NCBI RefSeq assembly: GCF_036687315.1
Contig: NZ_CP144683.1
Location: forward strand, 1,178,001-1,242,000
Direction: 5' to 3'
DNA length: 64,000 nucleotides
Source: Sphingopyxis sp. TUF1
Lineage (GTDB): Bacteria > Pseudomonadota > Alphaproteobacteria > Sphingomonadales > Sphingomonadaceae
Part shown: one piece after another, positions 50,472-59,920 of the stretch
Position numbering within the stretch: position 1 is the first letter of the stretch
Layout: every line of letters starts with the position of its first letter
Translations under genes and position numbers: made by a program
The notes under the pieces: generated by a model
What the model was told of the DNA's origin: nothing
Seen by the model: the letters and a program-made list of their open reading frames with translations, nothing else
Databases searched by the model: none

Positions 50472-51284
50472 ATGCCCGAATTACCTGAAGTCGAAACCAC
50501 CGTGCGCGGCCTCGCTCCCTTCCTCGAAGGGCAAAGGCTGACCGCGGTCACCACTTTCCGCCCCGACCTTCGCCGCCCCTTTCCCGCCGACCTCGCGCAG
50601 CGGTTGACCGGCGCGACCGTCACGGGTCTGTCGCGCCGCGCCAAATATGGCATCGTCTCGACCGACCGTGACGATCATATGATCTTTCATCTCGGCATGT
50701 CGGGACGCTGGCGGACCGAGGGGGGCGCGCCGGGCAAGCATGACCATCTGCTCCTCGAAACCCGTGCGGGGCACCGGCTCTTCCTCCACGACCCGCGGCG
50801 CTTCGGCTCGGTCGATCTTGTGGCGGGCGACCCGCTGGCGTCGTTCGCGGCGTTCGTGACGCTCGGCCCCGAACCGCTGTCGGATGATTTCGACGCCGCC
50901 CATCTGGCGCGCACGTTCGCGGGGCGCCGTGCGCCGGTCAAGGCGATGCTGCTCGACCAGACGGTCGTCGCGGGGCTCGGCAATATCTATGTCTGCGAAG
51001 CGCTCAACATGGCGCGCATCTCGCCGCTGACGGCCGCCGCCGACGTGCCCAAGCCGAAACTCGCCGCGCTCGTGCCCGCGATCAAGGCGGTGCTTGCGGC
51101 GGCGATCGCAGCGGGCGGATCGACGCTGCGCGATTTCTTGAGTCCCGATGGCGATCTCGGCTATTTCGCGAAGGATTGGCGCGTCTACGGGCGCGAGGGC
51201 GGGGCTTGCGAATGCGGCGGCATCGTTGCACGCATTGTCCAAGGCGGACGATCGACCTTCTATTGCCGTAAATGCCAGCGTTAA
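50472..51284 (+). CDS. mutM: Formamidopyrimidine-DNA glycosylase MutM
   Basis: A 270-residue bifunctional glycosylase/AP lyase that removes 8-oxoguanine. The mature N-terminus must be Pro, so the ATG at 50472 (MPELPEVETT) is the true start and the one at 50463 is rejected. Catalytic Pro2 and Glu3, Lys58 in RRAKYGI, the helix-two-turn-helix GLGNIYVCEALNMARISP and the C-terminal zinc finger CECG...CRKCQR are all present. Next genes: rpsT and dnaA. Confidence 0.96.
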   Translation: MPELPEVETTVRGLAPFLEGQRLTAVTTFRPDLRRPFPADLAQRLTGATVTGLSRRAKYGIVSTDRDDHMIFHLGMSGRWRTEGGAPGKHDHLLLETRAGHRLFLHDPRRFGSVDLVAGDPLASFAAFVTLGPEPLSDDFDAAHLARTFAGRRAPVKAMLLDQTVVAGLGNIYVCEALNMARISPLTAAADVPKPKLAALVPAIKAVLAAAIAAGGSTLRDFLSPDGDLGYFAKDWRVYGREGGACECGGIVARIVQGGRSTFYCRKCQR

Positions 51285-51473
51285 GCCCGGATATTTGCCG
51301 CAAGGCCATTGACCAAATCGCCCTTCATCGCTATGCGCGCACCCTTCGAGCAGGGTCCGGTCGTCCGGAACCGGCTGTATCCGGACATTGATTCGCCGCT
51401 CCATGCGCGATTCGGCTGCTCCGATGCGGCTGCGCTCCGACCATGTTGACCGTTTGAAAGACTAGAGGAATTT

Positions 51474-51737
51474 ATGGCCAATACGCCGCAGGCAAAGAAG
51501 CGCATCCGCCGCAACCAGGCGCGTGCCGTCGTGAACAAGAATCGCGTTTCGCGTATCCGCACCCTCGTCAAGAAGGTCGAAGCCGCCGTCGCCGCCGGCG
51601 ACAAGGACGCTGCCGCAACCGCACTGAAGGCGGCGCAGCCCGAAATGGCGCGCGGCGTCGCCAAGGGCGTGCTGCACAAAAACACCGTCGCGCGCAAATA
51701 TTCGCGCCTGACCAAGAGCGTGAACGCGATCGCCTGA
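51474..51737 (+). CDS. rpsT: Ribosomal protein S20
   Basis: An 87-residue basic helical protein of the small ribosomal subunit, binding 16S rRNA early in assembly. [30 protein letters not shown] is the typical start, and [21 protein letters not shown] the typical end. GAGGAATTT precedes the ATG. A strong intrinsic terminator follows. rpsT just before dnaA is a common alphaproteobacterial order. Confidence 0.97.
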   Translation: MANTPQAKKRIRRNQARAVVNKNRVSRIRTLVKKVEAAVAAGDKDAAATALKAAQPEMARGVAKGVLHKNTVARKYSRLTKSVNAIA

Positions 51738-51760
51738 TCTGACCCGTCCCCAAAGGGAAC

Positions 51761-51800
51761 AAAAAGGACCCGCCGGCTTCTTGCCCGCGGGTCCTTTTTT
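51761..51800 (+). terminator. Rho-independent terminator of rpsT
   Basis: AAAAAGGACCCG pairs with CGGGTCCTTTTTT across a GC-rich loop, ending in a six-T run. It begins 24 bases after the rpsT stop. Confidence 0.92.
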
Positions 51801-51865
51801 GCATGCGCTATTGTGACATCGCGATGGCAATAGTGTTGCAGCGCGGTAAGTCGCGGATATTTGGC

Positions 51866-52072
51866 GATTCGTTGCAGACGCGCCGCATCATCCCCCATAA
51901 CCATATGAAAAATCGAGATAAAAACGCCTCTTAACGCGATTCCGCGAGCCACGACGAGTCAAGATTTTTATTTCAGTATTTTTACACGTGCGCCCCTTGA
52001 TCGACTCGGCGCGCCTTGCCTAGACAGGTGCGTCGTCGGCCTTCGCCGGCGGCCGCCACATCGACATGATTC
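51866..52072. promoter_or_regulatory. GANTC methylation-site cluster in the dnaA leader
   Basis: Five GANTC sites at 51866, 51938, 51956, 52003 and 52068, where a four-base-specific palindrome is expected less than once in 207 bases. GANTC is methylated by CcrM in alphaproteobacteria, and methylation of the dnaA promoter affects its transcription in Caulobacter. The region is also A/T-rich around 51900-51990. The whole rpsT-dnaA gap (51801-52234, 434 bases) holds no gene; it should contain the dnaA promoter and leader. Confidence 0.6.
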
Positions 52073-52234
52073 GTATCCTTTCGGGCCGTTGGTCCGAACG
52101 GTCAGCCTGTGCCCGGCGCAGGCGACGAATTGGCGCGTGGCGGCTGTCCGATACCGGCGCCAGGGGATCACAGGGGGCGGCACGGCGTGGCAGAAAGCGG
52201 CAATCGGCATGGGCAAGACGCAGAAGGCGGAGCA

Positions 52235-53596
52235 GTGAGCGGCGATGCCGCGGCGCTCTGGCCGCGCGTTGCCGAAGGCCTGCGCCGCGACCTGGGCGCG
52301 CGCACCTTCGATCATTGGCTAAAGCCGGTGCGCTTCGCCGATTATTGCGCGCTGTCGGGCGTCGTGACGCTCGAGACCGCAAGCCGCTTTTCGGCGAACT
52401 GGATCAACGAACGCTTTGGCGACCGGCTCGAACTCGCGTGGCGGCAGCAGCTGCCCACGGTGCGCGGCGTGAACGTGCGCGGCGGTGCAGCCGCGACCGA
52501 GCGCGCCGAGACATTCGCGTCGGCGCCGCTGCCGGCGTTCGACAACGCGCCTGCACCGGCGGCCAACCCCGCGCTGCTCGGTTTCGACCCGCGTCTGTCG
52601 TTCGACCGCTTCGTCGTCGCGCGCTCGAATATCCTCGCCGCCAATGCCGCGCGCCGCATGGCGATGGTCGAGCGGCCGCAGTTCAACCCGCTCTATCTCT
52701 GCTCGGGCACCGGGCAGGGCAAGACGCACCTGTTGCAAGCGATCGCGCAGGATTATGCCGCGGCGCACCCGACCGCGACCATCATCCTGATGTCGGCGGA
52801 AAAATTCATGCTCGAATTCGTCGGCGCGATGCGCGGCGGCGACATGATGGCGTTCAAGGCGCGGCTGCGCGCCGCCGACCTGTTGCTGCTCGACGATCTG
52901 CAATTTGTCATCGGCAAGAATTCGACGCAGGAAGAGTTGCTCCACACGGTCGACGACCTGATGACCGCGGGCAAGCGCCTCGTCGTTACCGCCGACCGCC
53001 CGCCCGCGATGCTCGACGGGGTCGAGGCGCGACTGCTCTCGCGCCTGTCGGGCGGGCTCGTCGCCGACATCGAGGCGCCCGAGGACGATCTTCGCGAACG
53101 CATCATCCGCCAGCGGCTCGCTGCGATGCCGATGGTCGAGGTGCCCGATGATGTCGTCGCCTATCTGGTCAGGCATTTCACGCGCAACATCCGTGAGCTC
53201 GAAGGCGCGCTCAACAAGCTGCTCGCCTATGCTGCGCTCACCGGTGTGCGTGTCGATCTGGCGCTGGCCGAAGACCGGCTGGCCGAAAATGTCCGCAGCG
53301 CGCGTCCGCGCATCACGATTGACGAGATCCAGCGTGCGGTCTGCGCGCATTACCGGCTCGACAAGTCGGAAATGAGCTCGAAGCGCCGCGTCCGCGCGAT
53401 TGCCCGCCCGCGTCAGGTCGCCATGTATCTCTCCAAGGAACTCACGCCGCGCTCCTACCCCGAAATCGGGCGCCGTTTCGGCGGCCGCGACCATTCGACG
53501 GTGATTCACGCTGTCCGCACGGTCGAGGCGCTGCGCGTCGCCGACAGCGAACTCGACGCCGAAATCGCCGCGATCCGCCGCAGTCTCAACGGCTGA
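52235..53596 (+). CDS. dnaA: Chromosomal replication initiator DnaA
   Basis: A 453-residue AAA+ initiator. Domain I (about 1-80) has LRRDLGARTFDHWLKPV; domain III has Walker A CSGTGQGKTHLLQA (about 156-169), Walker B LLLLDDLQFVIGK and the sensor region. Domain IV binds DnaA boxes through the signature EIGRRFGGRDHSTVIHAV near the C-terminus. The start is GTG at 52235 with GGAG just upstream; the frame is open farther upstream but that part has no domain I resemblance. The linker domain II (about 85-115) is short and Ala/Pro-rich. Confidence 0.96.
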   Translation: MSGDAAALWPRVAEGLRRDLGARTFDHWLKPVRFADYCALSGVVTLETASRFSANWINERFGDRLELAWRQQLPTVRGVNVRGGAAATERAETFASAPLPAFDNAPAPAANPALLGFDPRLSFDRFVVARSNILAANAARRMAMVERPQFNPLYLCSGTGQGKTHLLQAIAQDYAAAHPTATIILMSAEKFMLEFVGAMRGGDMMAFKARLRAADLLLLDDLQFVIGKNSTQEELLHTVDDLMTAGKRLVVTADRPPAMLDGVEARLLSRLSGGLVADIEAPEDDLRERIIRQRLAAMPMVEVPDDVVAYLVRHFTRNIRELEGALNKLLAYAALTGVRVDLALAEDRLAENVRSARPRITIDEIQRAVCAHYRLDKSEMSSKRRVRAIARPRQVAMYLSKELTPRSYPEIGRRFGGRDHSTVIHAVRTVEALRVADSELDAEIAAIRRSLNG

Positions 53597-53625
53597 TCCA
53601 CAGGCCTGTGCCGGGTTTATCCACA
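53594..53625. promoter_or_regulatory. DnaA boxes immediately downstream of dnaA
   Basis: TTATCCACA at 53617-53625 is a perfect consensus DnaA box. TGATCCACA at 53594-53602 differs at one position and includes the dnaA stop codon. Between them is the perfect palindrome CACAGGCCTGTG (53599-53610). Only two boxes were found, so an origin is not shown; they may titrate DnaA or regulate the next gene. Confidence 0.6.
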
Positions 53626-53788
53626 ATGGGTGGAGCGTGCCCGCACCTCCGGCCTCACCCAACGACCAACGCTCCATAAATTTCGATCGGGGGCGGCCAA
53701 GTATCGGTTTGACTGCCCCTTTTCATTGACCGCCGCGCCGCGCCGCCTAAACAGGTTTCAACCGAAACAAGGTCGCAGGGAGCCGCCA

Positions 53789-55633
53789 GTGCATCATCCG
53801 CTTTCCGTCCCCGTCAGCCGCCGTCACACGCTTGCCGCCCTTGGCGCGGGCACCGCGGGCATCGCCATCGCCGGACCTGCTGCGGCGTTGCAGGGCGCTC
53901 CCAAGAATAGCGCGCAGCAGTTGCTCGATTCGGTGGGCGACAATCTCCTCGCCCATTCGCCCGAGGGCGCGACATCGCTCGGCATCGACACCGGCGACCG
54001 CGCGGCGATGCGCGGGCAGCTCGGCGATCGATCGGCGGCGGGTGTGCAGGCGCTTGCCGACACGCTGAAGGCCGACGCCGCGCGTCTTCGCGCGTTCGAC
54101 AAGGCGGGGCTCGACCATGGCACACGCACCAGCCTGGCCGTCGTCGAAAGCGCCTATGACGTCGCGCTTGCGGGTTTTGCCCTACCCTATGGCGATGTCG
54201 CGGTCGGCGGATGGCGCAACACGCCCTATGTCGTGATCCAGAACGTCGGCGCCTATCTCGATGTCCCGAAATTCCTCGATAGCGATCATCCGGTTCGCAC
54301 CTCTGCCGATGCCGAGGCGTACCTCGCGCGCCTCAATGCCTTTCCGGGCGCGCTCGACGGTGAGACCGAGCGGCTGAAGGCCGCAGGCGCGCAGGGGCTG
54401 ATCGCGCCCGCCTTCCTGATCGACAAGGCGGTCGCGCAGATTGAGACGAGCCTCGCCGATGCGAAAGCGGGCGGATCGATGGTCGAAAGCCTGAACCGCC
54501 GCGCGGCCGCGGCCAAGCTGGGCGGCGACTGGCGCGCGCGGGCCGCAAAGATCGTGCAGGGTCCCGTCGTTGCCGCGCTCGAACGCCAGCTTGCCGAGCT
54601 GAAGGCCCAGCGGCCGCGGGCGACGATGGACCCCGGCCTGTGGGCGCGGCCCGGCGGCGACGAATGGTATGCGTGGGGGCTGCGCGCCTCGACCACGACG
54701 CGCATGACCCCTGACGAGATTCATGAAATGGGCCGCCGCGAACTCGCGGAACTCCATGGCCGGATGGACCCGATCCTGAAGAAGCTGGGCTACACGCAAG
54801 GCTCGGTCGGTGACCGGATGAACGCGCTTGCCAAGGACCCGCGCTACAAATTCCCCGACAATGACGCCGGCCGCGCCGAAATCGTCACCTATATCGACAC
54901 ATGGCTGGGCAAGATCCGCGCCGAGCTGCCGCGCGCCTTCCGCACCCTGGTGAAGGGCAATGTCGAGGTGAAGCGGCTGCCGCTCGCCGAAGAGCCGGGA
55001 GCGCCTGCGGCCTATGGCGGCGCGGGATCGATCGACGGCAGCATCCCGGGACGCTTCTGGATCAATTTGCGCACCACCGACCTGCACAGCAAATATTCGC
55101 TTCCCGATTTGGCGATGCACGAGGCGATCCCCGGCCATGTCTGGCAGGGCGAATATGCGCATTCGATGCCGCTCATCCGCACGATGCTGGCGTTCAACGC
55201 CTATTCGGAGGGCTGGGCGCTCTATGCCGAACAACTCGCCGACGAGCTGGGCCTCTATGACGATTTCGAGGTCGGGCGGCTGGGCTATCTCCAGTCGCTG
55301 GCCTTTCGCGCCTGCCGCCTCGTTGTCGACACTGGCCTGCACGCGAAACGCTGGTCGCGCGAGCAGGCAGTACGCTTTTTCGTCGAAGAAAATGGTTCGA
55401 ACCCGCTCGAGGTCGCGAGCGAGGTCGACCGCTATTGCAGCTGGGCCGGGCAGGCGTGCGGATACAAGGTCGGGCACAGCGAGATCGTCCGCCAGCGCGG
55501 GCTGGCGCAGGCGGCGCTGGGTGCGAGATACGACCTGCGCGATTTCAACGACGTGGTGGTCAAGGGCGGCAACGTCCCGCTCGACGTGCTCGCGTTGAAT
55601 GTCGCCGAATATGTGGCGGGGGCAAAAGCATGA
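53789..55633 (+). CDS. DUF885 family exported putative metallopeptidase
   Basis: A 614-residue protein with a Tat-like signal peptide (SRRHTLAALGAGTAGIAIAGPAAA). The DUF885 domain carries HEAIPGH at 444-450, a HExxxGH zinc-site pattern, plus YSEGWALYAEQLADELGLYDD and SWAGQACGYKVGH, all characteristic of the family. GTG at 53789 has GGGAG six bases upstream. Many sphingomonads carry several copies; peptidase activity is predicted from the motif. The next gene overlaps by four bases (ATGA). Confidence 0.85.
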   Translation: MHHPLSVPVSRRHTLAALGAGTAGIAIAGPAAALQGAPKNSAQQLLDSVGDNLLAHSPEGATSLGIDTGDRAAMRGQLGDRSAAGVQALADTLKADAARLRAFDKAGLDHGTRTSLAVVESAYDVALAGFALPYGDVAVGGWRNTPYVVIQNVGAYLDVPKFLDSDHPVRTSADAEAYLARLNAFPGALDGETERLKAAGAQGLIAPAFLIDKAVAQIETSLADAKAGGSMVESLNRRAAAAKLGGDWRARAAKIVQGPVVAALERQLAELKAQRPRATMDPGLWARPGGDEWYAWGLRASTTTRMTPDEIHEMGRRELAELHGRMDPILKKLGYTQGSVGDRMNALAKDPRYKFPDNDAGRAEIVTYIDTWLGKIRAELPRAFRTLVKGNVEVKRLPLAEEPGAPAAYGGAGSIDGSIPGRFWINLRTTDLHSKYSLPDLAMHEAIPGHVWQGEYAHSMPLIRTMLAFNAYSEGWALYAEQLADELGLYDDFEVGRLGYLQSLAFRACRLVVDTGLHAKRWSREQAVRFFVEENGSNPLEVASEVDRYCSWAGQACGYKVGHSEIVRQRGLAQAALGARYDLRDFNDVVVKGGNVPLDVLALNVAEYVAGAKA

Positions 55634-56562
55634 AGCGCGCGACCGCAATCGTCGCCCTCGCGGCGACCCTGATCGCCGCCCCGCCGGCCCATGCCTCCGA
55701 TACCCCTGCCGCGACGCCGCGCGTCGTGATCGACACCTCCGACGTCGAACGCTTCTTTGCCCTCTACGACGATCCCGCCTTTGCCTCGGACCCCGATGCG
55801 CTCGCTGCGCGCTATCTCGCCACCCCCTCGCCGGGGCTCGTCGAATATATGGCGATGCGCAGGATCACGCCCGAACGGGTCGCTGCGGCGCTGCGCAACA
55901 AGCCCGACCTTTACCGCGATGCGCGGAGCTGCGCAAAAACGCTCGGCAACGTCCGCGGCCGCTTGACGGCGGCGACGGACCGGCTGGCCGAGCTTTATCC
56001 GCCGGCGACCTTTCCGCCGATCACTATCGCGTTGAGCCGCGGCGCGCCGGTCGCCGCTGCAAATGCCAAGGGGCTGTACGTCTCACTCGAAGCGCTATGC
56101 GCCGCCAGATTTCTCGAAGCCGACGACGAAGACCGTTTCGTCCATGTCATCGCGCATGAATATATCCATGCCCAGCAACCGCTGGCGCAGGTCGAAAGCG
56201 ACAGCGAAACTGTGCTCCACGCCGCCCTCGTCGAAGGCGCCGCCGAATTTGTCTCCGAACAGATCGGCGGATCGGTCGCGTACACGCATTTGCACCGCTG
56301 GGCGGACGGGCGCGCGGCCGCGATCGAACGCGATTTCCTGACCGAAATAGACGGCAAGGCGCAAGGGTCGCGGTGGCTTTACAACCAGCTTGGCACACCG
56401 GACTGGCCGGGCGATCTTGGTTATTGGGTCGGCTACCGGATTGTCAAAAGCTATTACAACCGGGCGCCCGACAAGGCGGCCGCACTGCGCGAGATAATCG
56501 AGATGAAGGATCCCGCAGCCTTTCTGGCCGAAAGCGGCTGGACGCCAGGGATGGCACTGTAG
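55630..56562 (+). CDS. Exported putative Zn-dependent protease (DUF2268-like), paralog 1
   Basis: A 310-residue secreted protein: signal peptide 1-22 (cleavage near AHA-SD), then a helical domain with HVIAHEYIHAQQ (HExxH at 176-180) and VEGAAEFVSEQ, where Glu203 may be the third zinc ligand. This layout resembles the predicted Zn-protease family DUF2268. The ATG overlaps the DUF885 peptidase stop (ATGA), so the two are coupled. Highly similar along its whole length to the next gene; both end in AFLAESxWTPGMAL. Substrate unknown. Confidence 0.75.
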   Translation: MKRATAIVALAATLIAAPPAHASDTPAATPRVVIDTSDVERFFALYDDPAFASDPDALAARYLATPSPGLVEYMAMRRITPERVAAALRNKPDLYRDARSCAKTLGNVRGRLTAATDRLAELYPPATFPPITIALSRGAPVAAANAKGLYVSLEALCAARFLEADDEDRFVHVIAHEYIHAQQPLAQVESDSETVLHAALVEGAAEFVSEQIGGSVAYTHLHRWADGRAAAIERDFLTEIDGKAQGSRWLYNQLGTPDWPGDLGYWVGYRIVKSYYNRAPDKAAALREIIEMKDPAAFLAESGWTPGMAL

Positions 56563-56643
56563 GACGGCAGAGGTCCAAAGTCAGGCCCCGAGCGAGATTG
56601 TCCGCTCGCGCAAATATCGATGAATATGTGAAGGAGGAAAGGC

Positions 56644-57579
56644 ATGAAGCAGTTCGTGGCGGCAGTCGTCGCGCTTGTGGCATCGGTAATCGGGGGCACC
56701 AACGCTCACGCCTTTGATACCCCTGCCGCGACGCCGCGCGTCGTGATCGACACGTCCGACGTCGAACGCTTCTTTGCCCTCTACGACGATCCCGCCCTTG
56801 CATCGGACCCCGACGCACTTGCCGCGCGCTACCTTGCCACTCCCTCGCCGGGGCTGGTCGAATTCATGGCGCTGCGGCGCATCACGCCTGAAAAGCTTGC
56901 CGTCGCGCTCCGCGACAAGCCGCAGCTGTTCAGCGATGCACGCGGCTGCGCGGCGAAGCTCGGGAATGTCCGCACCCGCCTGGTCACCGCAACCGAACGG
57001 CTTGCGACCCTCTATCCGCAAGCGAAATTCCCGCCGATCACGATCGCGATCGGCCGCGGGAGCACTGCGGGAACCGCAAACGCCAAAGGTCTTTATATCG
57101 GACTGGAAACCTTGTGCATGGCGAAGTTCGTCGAGGCCGATGACGAGGATCGCTTCGTTCACGTCATCGCGCACGAATATGTCCACGCGCAGCAACCGCT
57201 TGCCCAGGTAGAGAGCGAGGATGACACGGTGCTCCACGCCGCGCTCGTCGAGGGTGCGGCCGAATTCGTCGCCGAGCAGATGACCGGGTCGGTTGCCTAT
57301 CCGCGGCTCCACCAATGGGCGAAGGGCCGCGAAGCGGAGCTGGAGGCCGCCTTCCTCCCCGAAAAGGACGGCAAGGCGAACGGGTCGCGCTGGCTCTATA
57401 ACCAGCAGGGCAGCGACGGCTGGCCGGGCGACTTGGGCTATTGGATCGGCTATCGCGTCGCCAAGGCGCATTACACCCGGTCCGCTGACAAGACGGCGGC
57501 ACTGCGCGAAATCATCGAGATGCAGGATCCCGCCGCCTTCCTGGCCGAAAGCGAGTGGACGCCGGGGATGGCGCTTTAA
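56644..57579 (+). CDS. Exported putative Zn-dependent protease (DUF2268-like), paralog 2
   Basis: A 311-residue tandem paralog of the preceding protein, with its own signal peptide (cleavage near AHA-FD), HVIAHEYVHAQQ and VEGAAEFVAEQ. Long identical runs (for example TPRVVIDTSDVERFFALYDD) show a fairly recent duplication, while signal peptides and surface loops differ. A good ribosome site (AAGGAGGAAAGGC) precedes the ATG, so it is translated independently of paralog 1, 81 bases upstream. Ends overlapping the convergent 57576-58025 gene by four bases. Confidence 0.77.
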   Translation: MKQFVAAVVALVASVIGGTNAHAFDTPAATPRVVIDTSDVERFFALYDDPALASDPDALAARYLATPSPGLVEFMALRRITPEKLAVALRDKPQLFSDARGCAAKLGNVRTRLVTATERLATLYPQAKFPPITIAIGRGSTAGTANAKGLYIGLETLCMAKFVEADDEDRFVHVIAHEYVHAQQPLAQVESEDDTVLHAALVEGAAEFVAEQMTGSVAYPRLHQWAKGREAELEAAFLPEKDGKANGSRWLYNQQGSDGWPGDLGYWIGYRVAKAHYTRSADKTAALREIIEMQDPAAFLAESEWTPGMAL

Positions 57580-58025
57580 GCCGGCAAGGGCTGGAGATCG
57601 GGCTCGACAAACCCCCGCCGCGCCGCGACTGAAAACAGCAGCTCGCGGCCGTAAAAACGCAGTGGCCAGTCGCGGCGGCCCATATCCGAAAAAAGCAGCG
57701 CGTTGACGCGCGCAGTCAGACCTGTTTCGGCCGTTTCGGACAGGAACAGCCGCACCCCGGCGACATAGGTGCGGGTGATGCTGTCGTGATACCCTTGCCT
57801 ATCGTCATTCACCCCGCCGACGCTTTCGTTGAAGCGGCGGATGATCGTGCCGATTTCCGCGTCGATGTCGATGTTGGAGCGCTCGGTGAGCAGCCACAGG
57901 CACGCGGCCAGATGGGCCTCGTGCGTCCACGCGGCGCGTGGCAGGGTGCAGGCCAGCAGTCCCTCGCCCAGCGCGTGGATGTCGGAATCGCGCTCGAACA
58001 GGCGCGGCTTATAATCGGTGGTCAT
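57576..58025 (-). CDS. Conserved hypothetical protein, 149 aa
   Basis: A soluble, mostly helical protein with an Asp/His-rich motif WTHEAHLAACLWLL (about 33-46), a YHDSITRTYV phrase (about 79-88) and RRDWPLRFYG near the end. The evenly spaced His, Glu and Asp residues could bind a metal. No signal peptide or membrane segment. ATG at 58025 is preceded by GGACC; it lies 48 bases downstream of pckA on the same strand, after two overlapping hairpins. I do not recognise the family. Confidence 0.7.
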   Translation of the reverse strand: MTTDYKPRLFERDSDIHALGEGLLACTLPRAAWTHEAHLAACLWLLTERSNIDIDAEIGTIIRRFNESVGGVNDDRQGYHDSITRTYVAGVRLFLSETAETGLTARVNALLFSDMGRRDWPLRFYGRELLFSVAARRGFVEPDLQPLPA

Positions 58026-58036
58026 TGGTCCGGTCC

Positions 58037-58072
58037 TTCCGGGTGATCGACCACCCGGAAAGAACCGGGTGG
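58037..58072. promoter_or_regulatory. Two overlapping alternative hairpins after pckA
   Basis: TTCCGGGTG (58037-58045) pairs with CACCCGGAA (58052-58060), and CCACCCGG (58051-58058) can instead pair with CCGGGTGG (58065-58072). The central arm is shared, so only one hairpin can form at a time. Neither is followed by a U tract, so a simple intrinsic terminator is not clear. Confidence 0.5.
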
Positions 58073-58073
58073 A

Positions 58074-59675
58074 TTATGCTGCGACGGTGGCCTGCGGGGC
58101 GGCCTGACGGACGCCTTCGTCGACATGGCTTTCAAATTGCGCGAAATTGTCGATGAATTGCTGGACCAGCGTTTGCGCGGTGCGGTCGTACGCCGCCTTG
58201 TCGGCCCAGGCTTCGCGCGGGTCGAGCAGGCTGGCATCGACGCCCGGCACCGCGACGGGAACCATGAAGCCGAAATAGGGATCGCGGCGGAATTCGGCAT
58301 CGTTCAGGCTGCCGTCGAGCGCCGCATTGAGCAGCGCGCGCGTCGCCTTAATCGGCATCCGCTTGATTCCCTCCATCGTCGCCATGCCGCCGGTCCAGCC
58401 GGTGTTGACGAGCCAGCACTGGACGCCGCCCTTGGCGATCCGCTCTTTCAGCAAATTGCCATAGACCGACGGATGGCGCGGCATGAAAGGTGCGCCGAAA
58501 CAGGTCGAGAAGGTCGCCTCGGGCTCGGTCACGCCGATTTCGGTGCCGGCGACGCGCGCGGTGTAGCCCGACAGGAAGTGATACATCGCCTGATCGGGGG
58601 TGAGCTTCGCGATCGGGGGAAGCACGCCATAGGCGTCGGCGGTCAGCATGATGATATTCTGCGGCACCGGCCCCATATTCTTTTCCGACGTGTTCGGAAT
58701 GAAATCGATCGGGTAGCTGCCACGGCTGTTCTCTGCGAGGCTCGCGTCGTCGAAATCGAGCTCGCGCGTTTCGGGGTCCATCACGACATTTTCGAGCACC
58801 GTGCCGAAACGCTTGGTCGTCGCGAAAATCTCGGGCTCGGCCTCGGGCGACAGGCGGATCATCTTGGCATAGCAGCCGCCCTCGAAATTGAAGACCGCCG
58901 TATCCGACCAGCCATGCTCGTCATCGCCGATCAGCGTGCGCGAGGCGTCGGCCGAGAGCGTCGTCTTGCCGGTGCCCGACAGGCCGAAAAAGACCGCCGT
59001 ATCGCCCTTCGGACCGATGTTCGCCGAACAGTGCATCGGCATCACGCGCTTCACCGGAAGCAGGTAATTGAGGATGCCGAACACCGACTTCTTCATTTCG
59101 CCGGCATATTGCGTGCCGCCGATCAGGATCAGCTTTTCGGTAAAATTGACGGCGATGACCGTTTCGCTGCGCGTGCCATGTTTTGCCGGGTCGGCGCGGA
59201 AGCTGGGCAGGTCGACGATCGTATATTCGGCCGCGAATGCCGCCAGCTCATCGGCCGTCGGGCGGCAGAGAAGCGTACGGATGAACTGGCTGTGCCAGGC
59301 AAATTCGGTCACGACCTGCACGGCAACGCGGTGCTCAGGCTGCGATCCGCCGAACAGCTGCTGGCGATAAAGTCGCGGCCGCGACGCGAGATGCGCGAGG
59401 AAATCGGCCTTGAGCGCCGCGAAATGATCGGGCGTCATCGGGACATTGGTCTTGCCCCACCAGATCGTATCGCGCGTTTCATCGTCCTGGACGATAAACT
59501 TGTCCTTGGCGCTGCGCCCGGTGTGCTTGCCCGTCGCAACGACCAGCGGGCCGTCCTTGGCGAGGCGGCCTTCGCCATGGCGGATGGCTTCTTCGATCAG
59601 CGCCGAAGGGCCCCAGTTTTCGGCCACTTCCGCCTGCGTTTCGACGGTCTGATTGCCGATCGCCATCTGTGTCAT
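58074..59675 (-). CDS. pckA: Phosphoenolpyruvate carboxykinase (ATP)
   Basis: A 533-residue gluconeogenic enzyme converting oxaloacetate and ATP to PEP. The ATP-type signature is present: kinase-1a P-loop [15 protein letters not shown], the metal-binding [11 protein letters not shown] (kinase 2) and the substrate-binding region RSAKDKF and [41 protein letters not shown] is typical of ATP-dependent rather than GTP-dependent enzymes. It is divergent from chvI; in rhizobia and relatives pckA next to chvIG is conserved and under their control. Confidence 0.97.
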   Translation of the reverse strand: MTQMAIGNQTVETQAEVAENWGPSALIEEAIRHGEGRLAKDGPLVVATGKHTGRSAKDKFIVQDDETRDTIWWGKTNVPMTPDHFAALKADFLAHLASRPRLYRQQLFGGSQPEHRVAVQVVTEFAWHSQFIRTLLCRPTADELAAFAAEYTIVDLPSFRADPAKHGTRSETVIAVNFTEKLILIGGTQYAGEMKKSVFGILNYLLPVKRVMPMHCSANIGPKGDTAVFFGLSGTGKTTLSADASRTLIGDDEHGWSDTAVFNFEGGCYAKMIRLSPEAEPEIFATTKRFGTVLENVVMDPETRELDFDDASLAENSRGSYPIDFIPNTSEKNMGPVPQNIIMLTADAYGVLPPIAKLTPDQAMYHFLSGYTARVAGTEIGVTEPEATFSTCFGAPFMPRHPSVYGNLLKERIAKGGVQCWLVNTGWTGGMATMEGIKRMPIKATRALLNAALDGSLNDAEFRRDPYFGFMVPVAVPGVDASLLDPREAWADKAAYDRTAQTLVQQFIDNFAQFESHVDEGVRQAAPQATVAA

Positions 59676-59920
59676 CGTTCAAGCCTTTCCCAAGTCCGTC
59701 GGCCCGATTGCATAGGTATGCAGCAGCTGCCGCGCAAAGGGGCAGGCCCGCATTCCCATGGGTGCCGACGTGACGCCGATTCCTTAGATTAAGGGCCGCG
59801 TTAGCGAGGATGGGGGGACAGGTCAAAAGATTCCAGCGCGTCGCTGTCCCGTTCCGTGGCAGTTGTCGGTGGCGTGGGGATCGGCTAACCCAGCCTGCGG
59901 CCCCGCCCAACGGAAAGAGC

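Noticed and set aside
51900..51990. A/T-rich stretch before dnaA as the replication origin
   Set aside because: No cluster of DnaA boxes is found there and alphaproteobacterial origins usually lie near hemE or parAB, not directly at dnaA.
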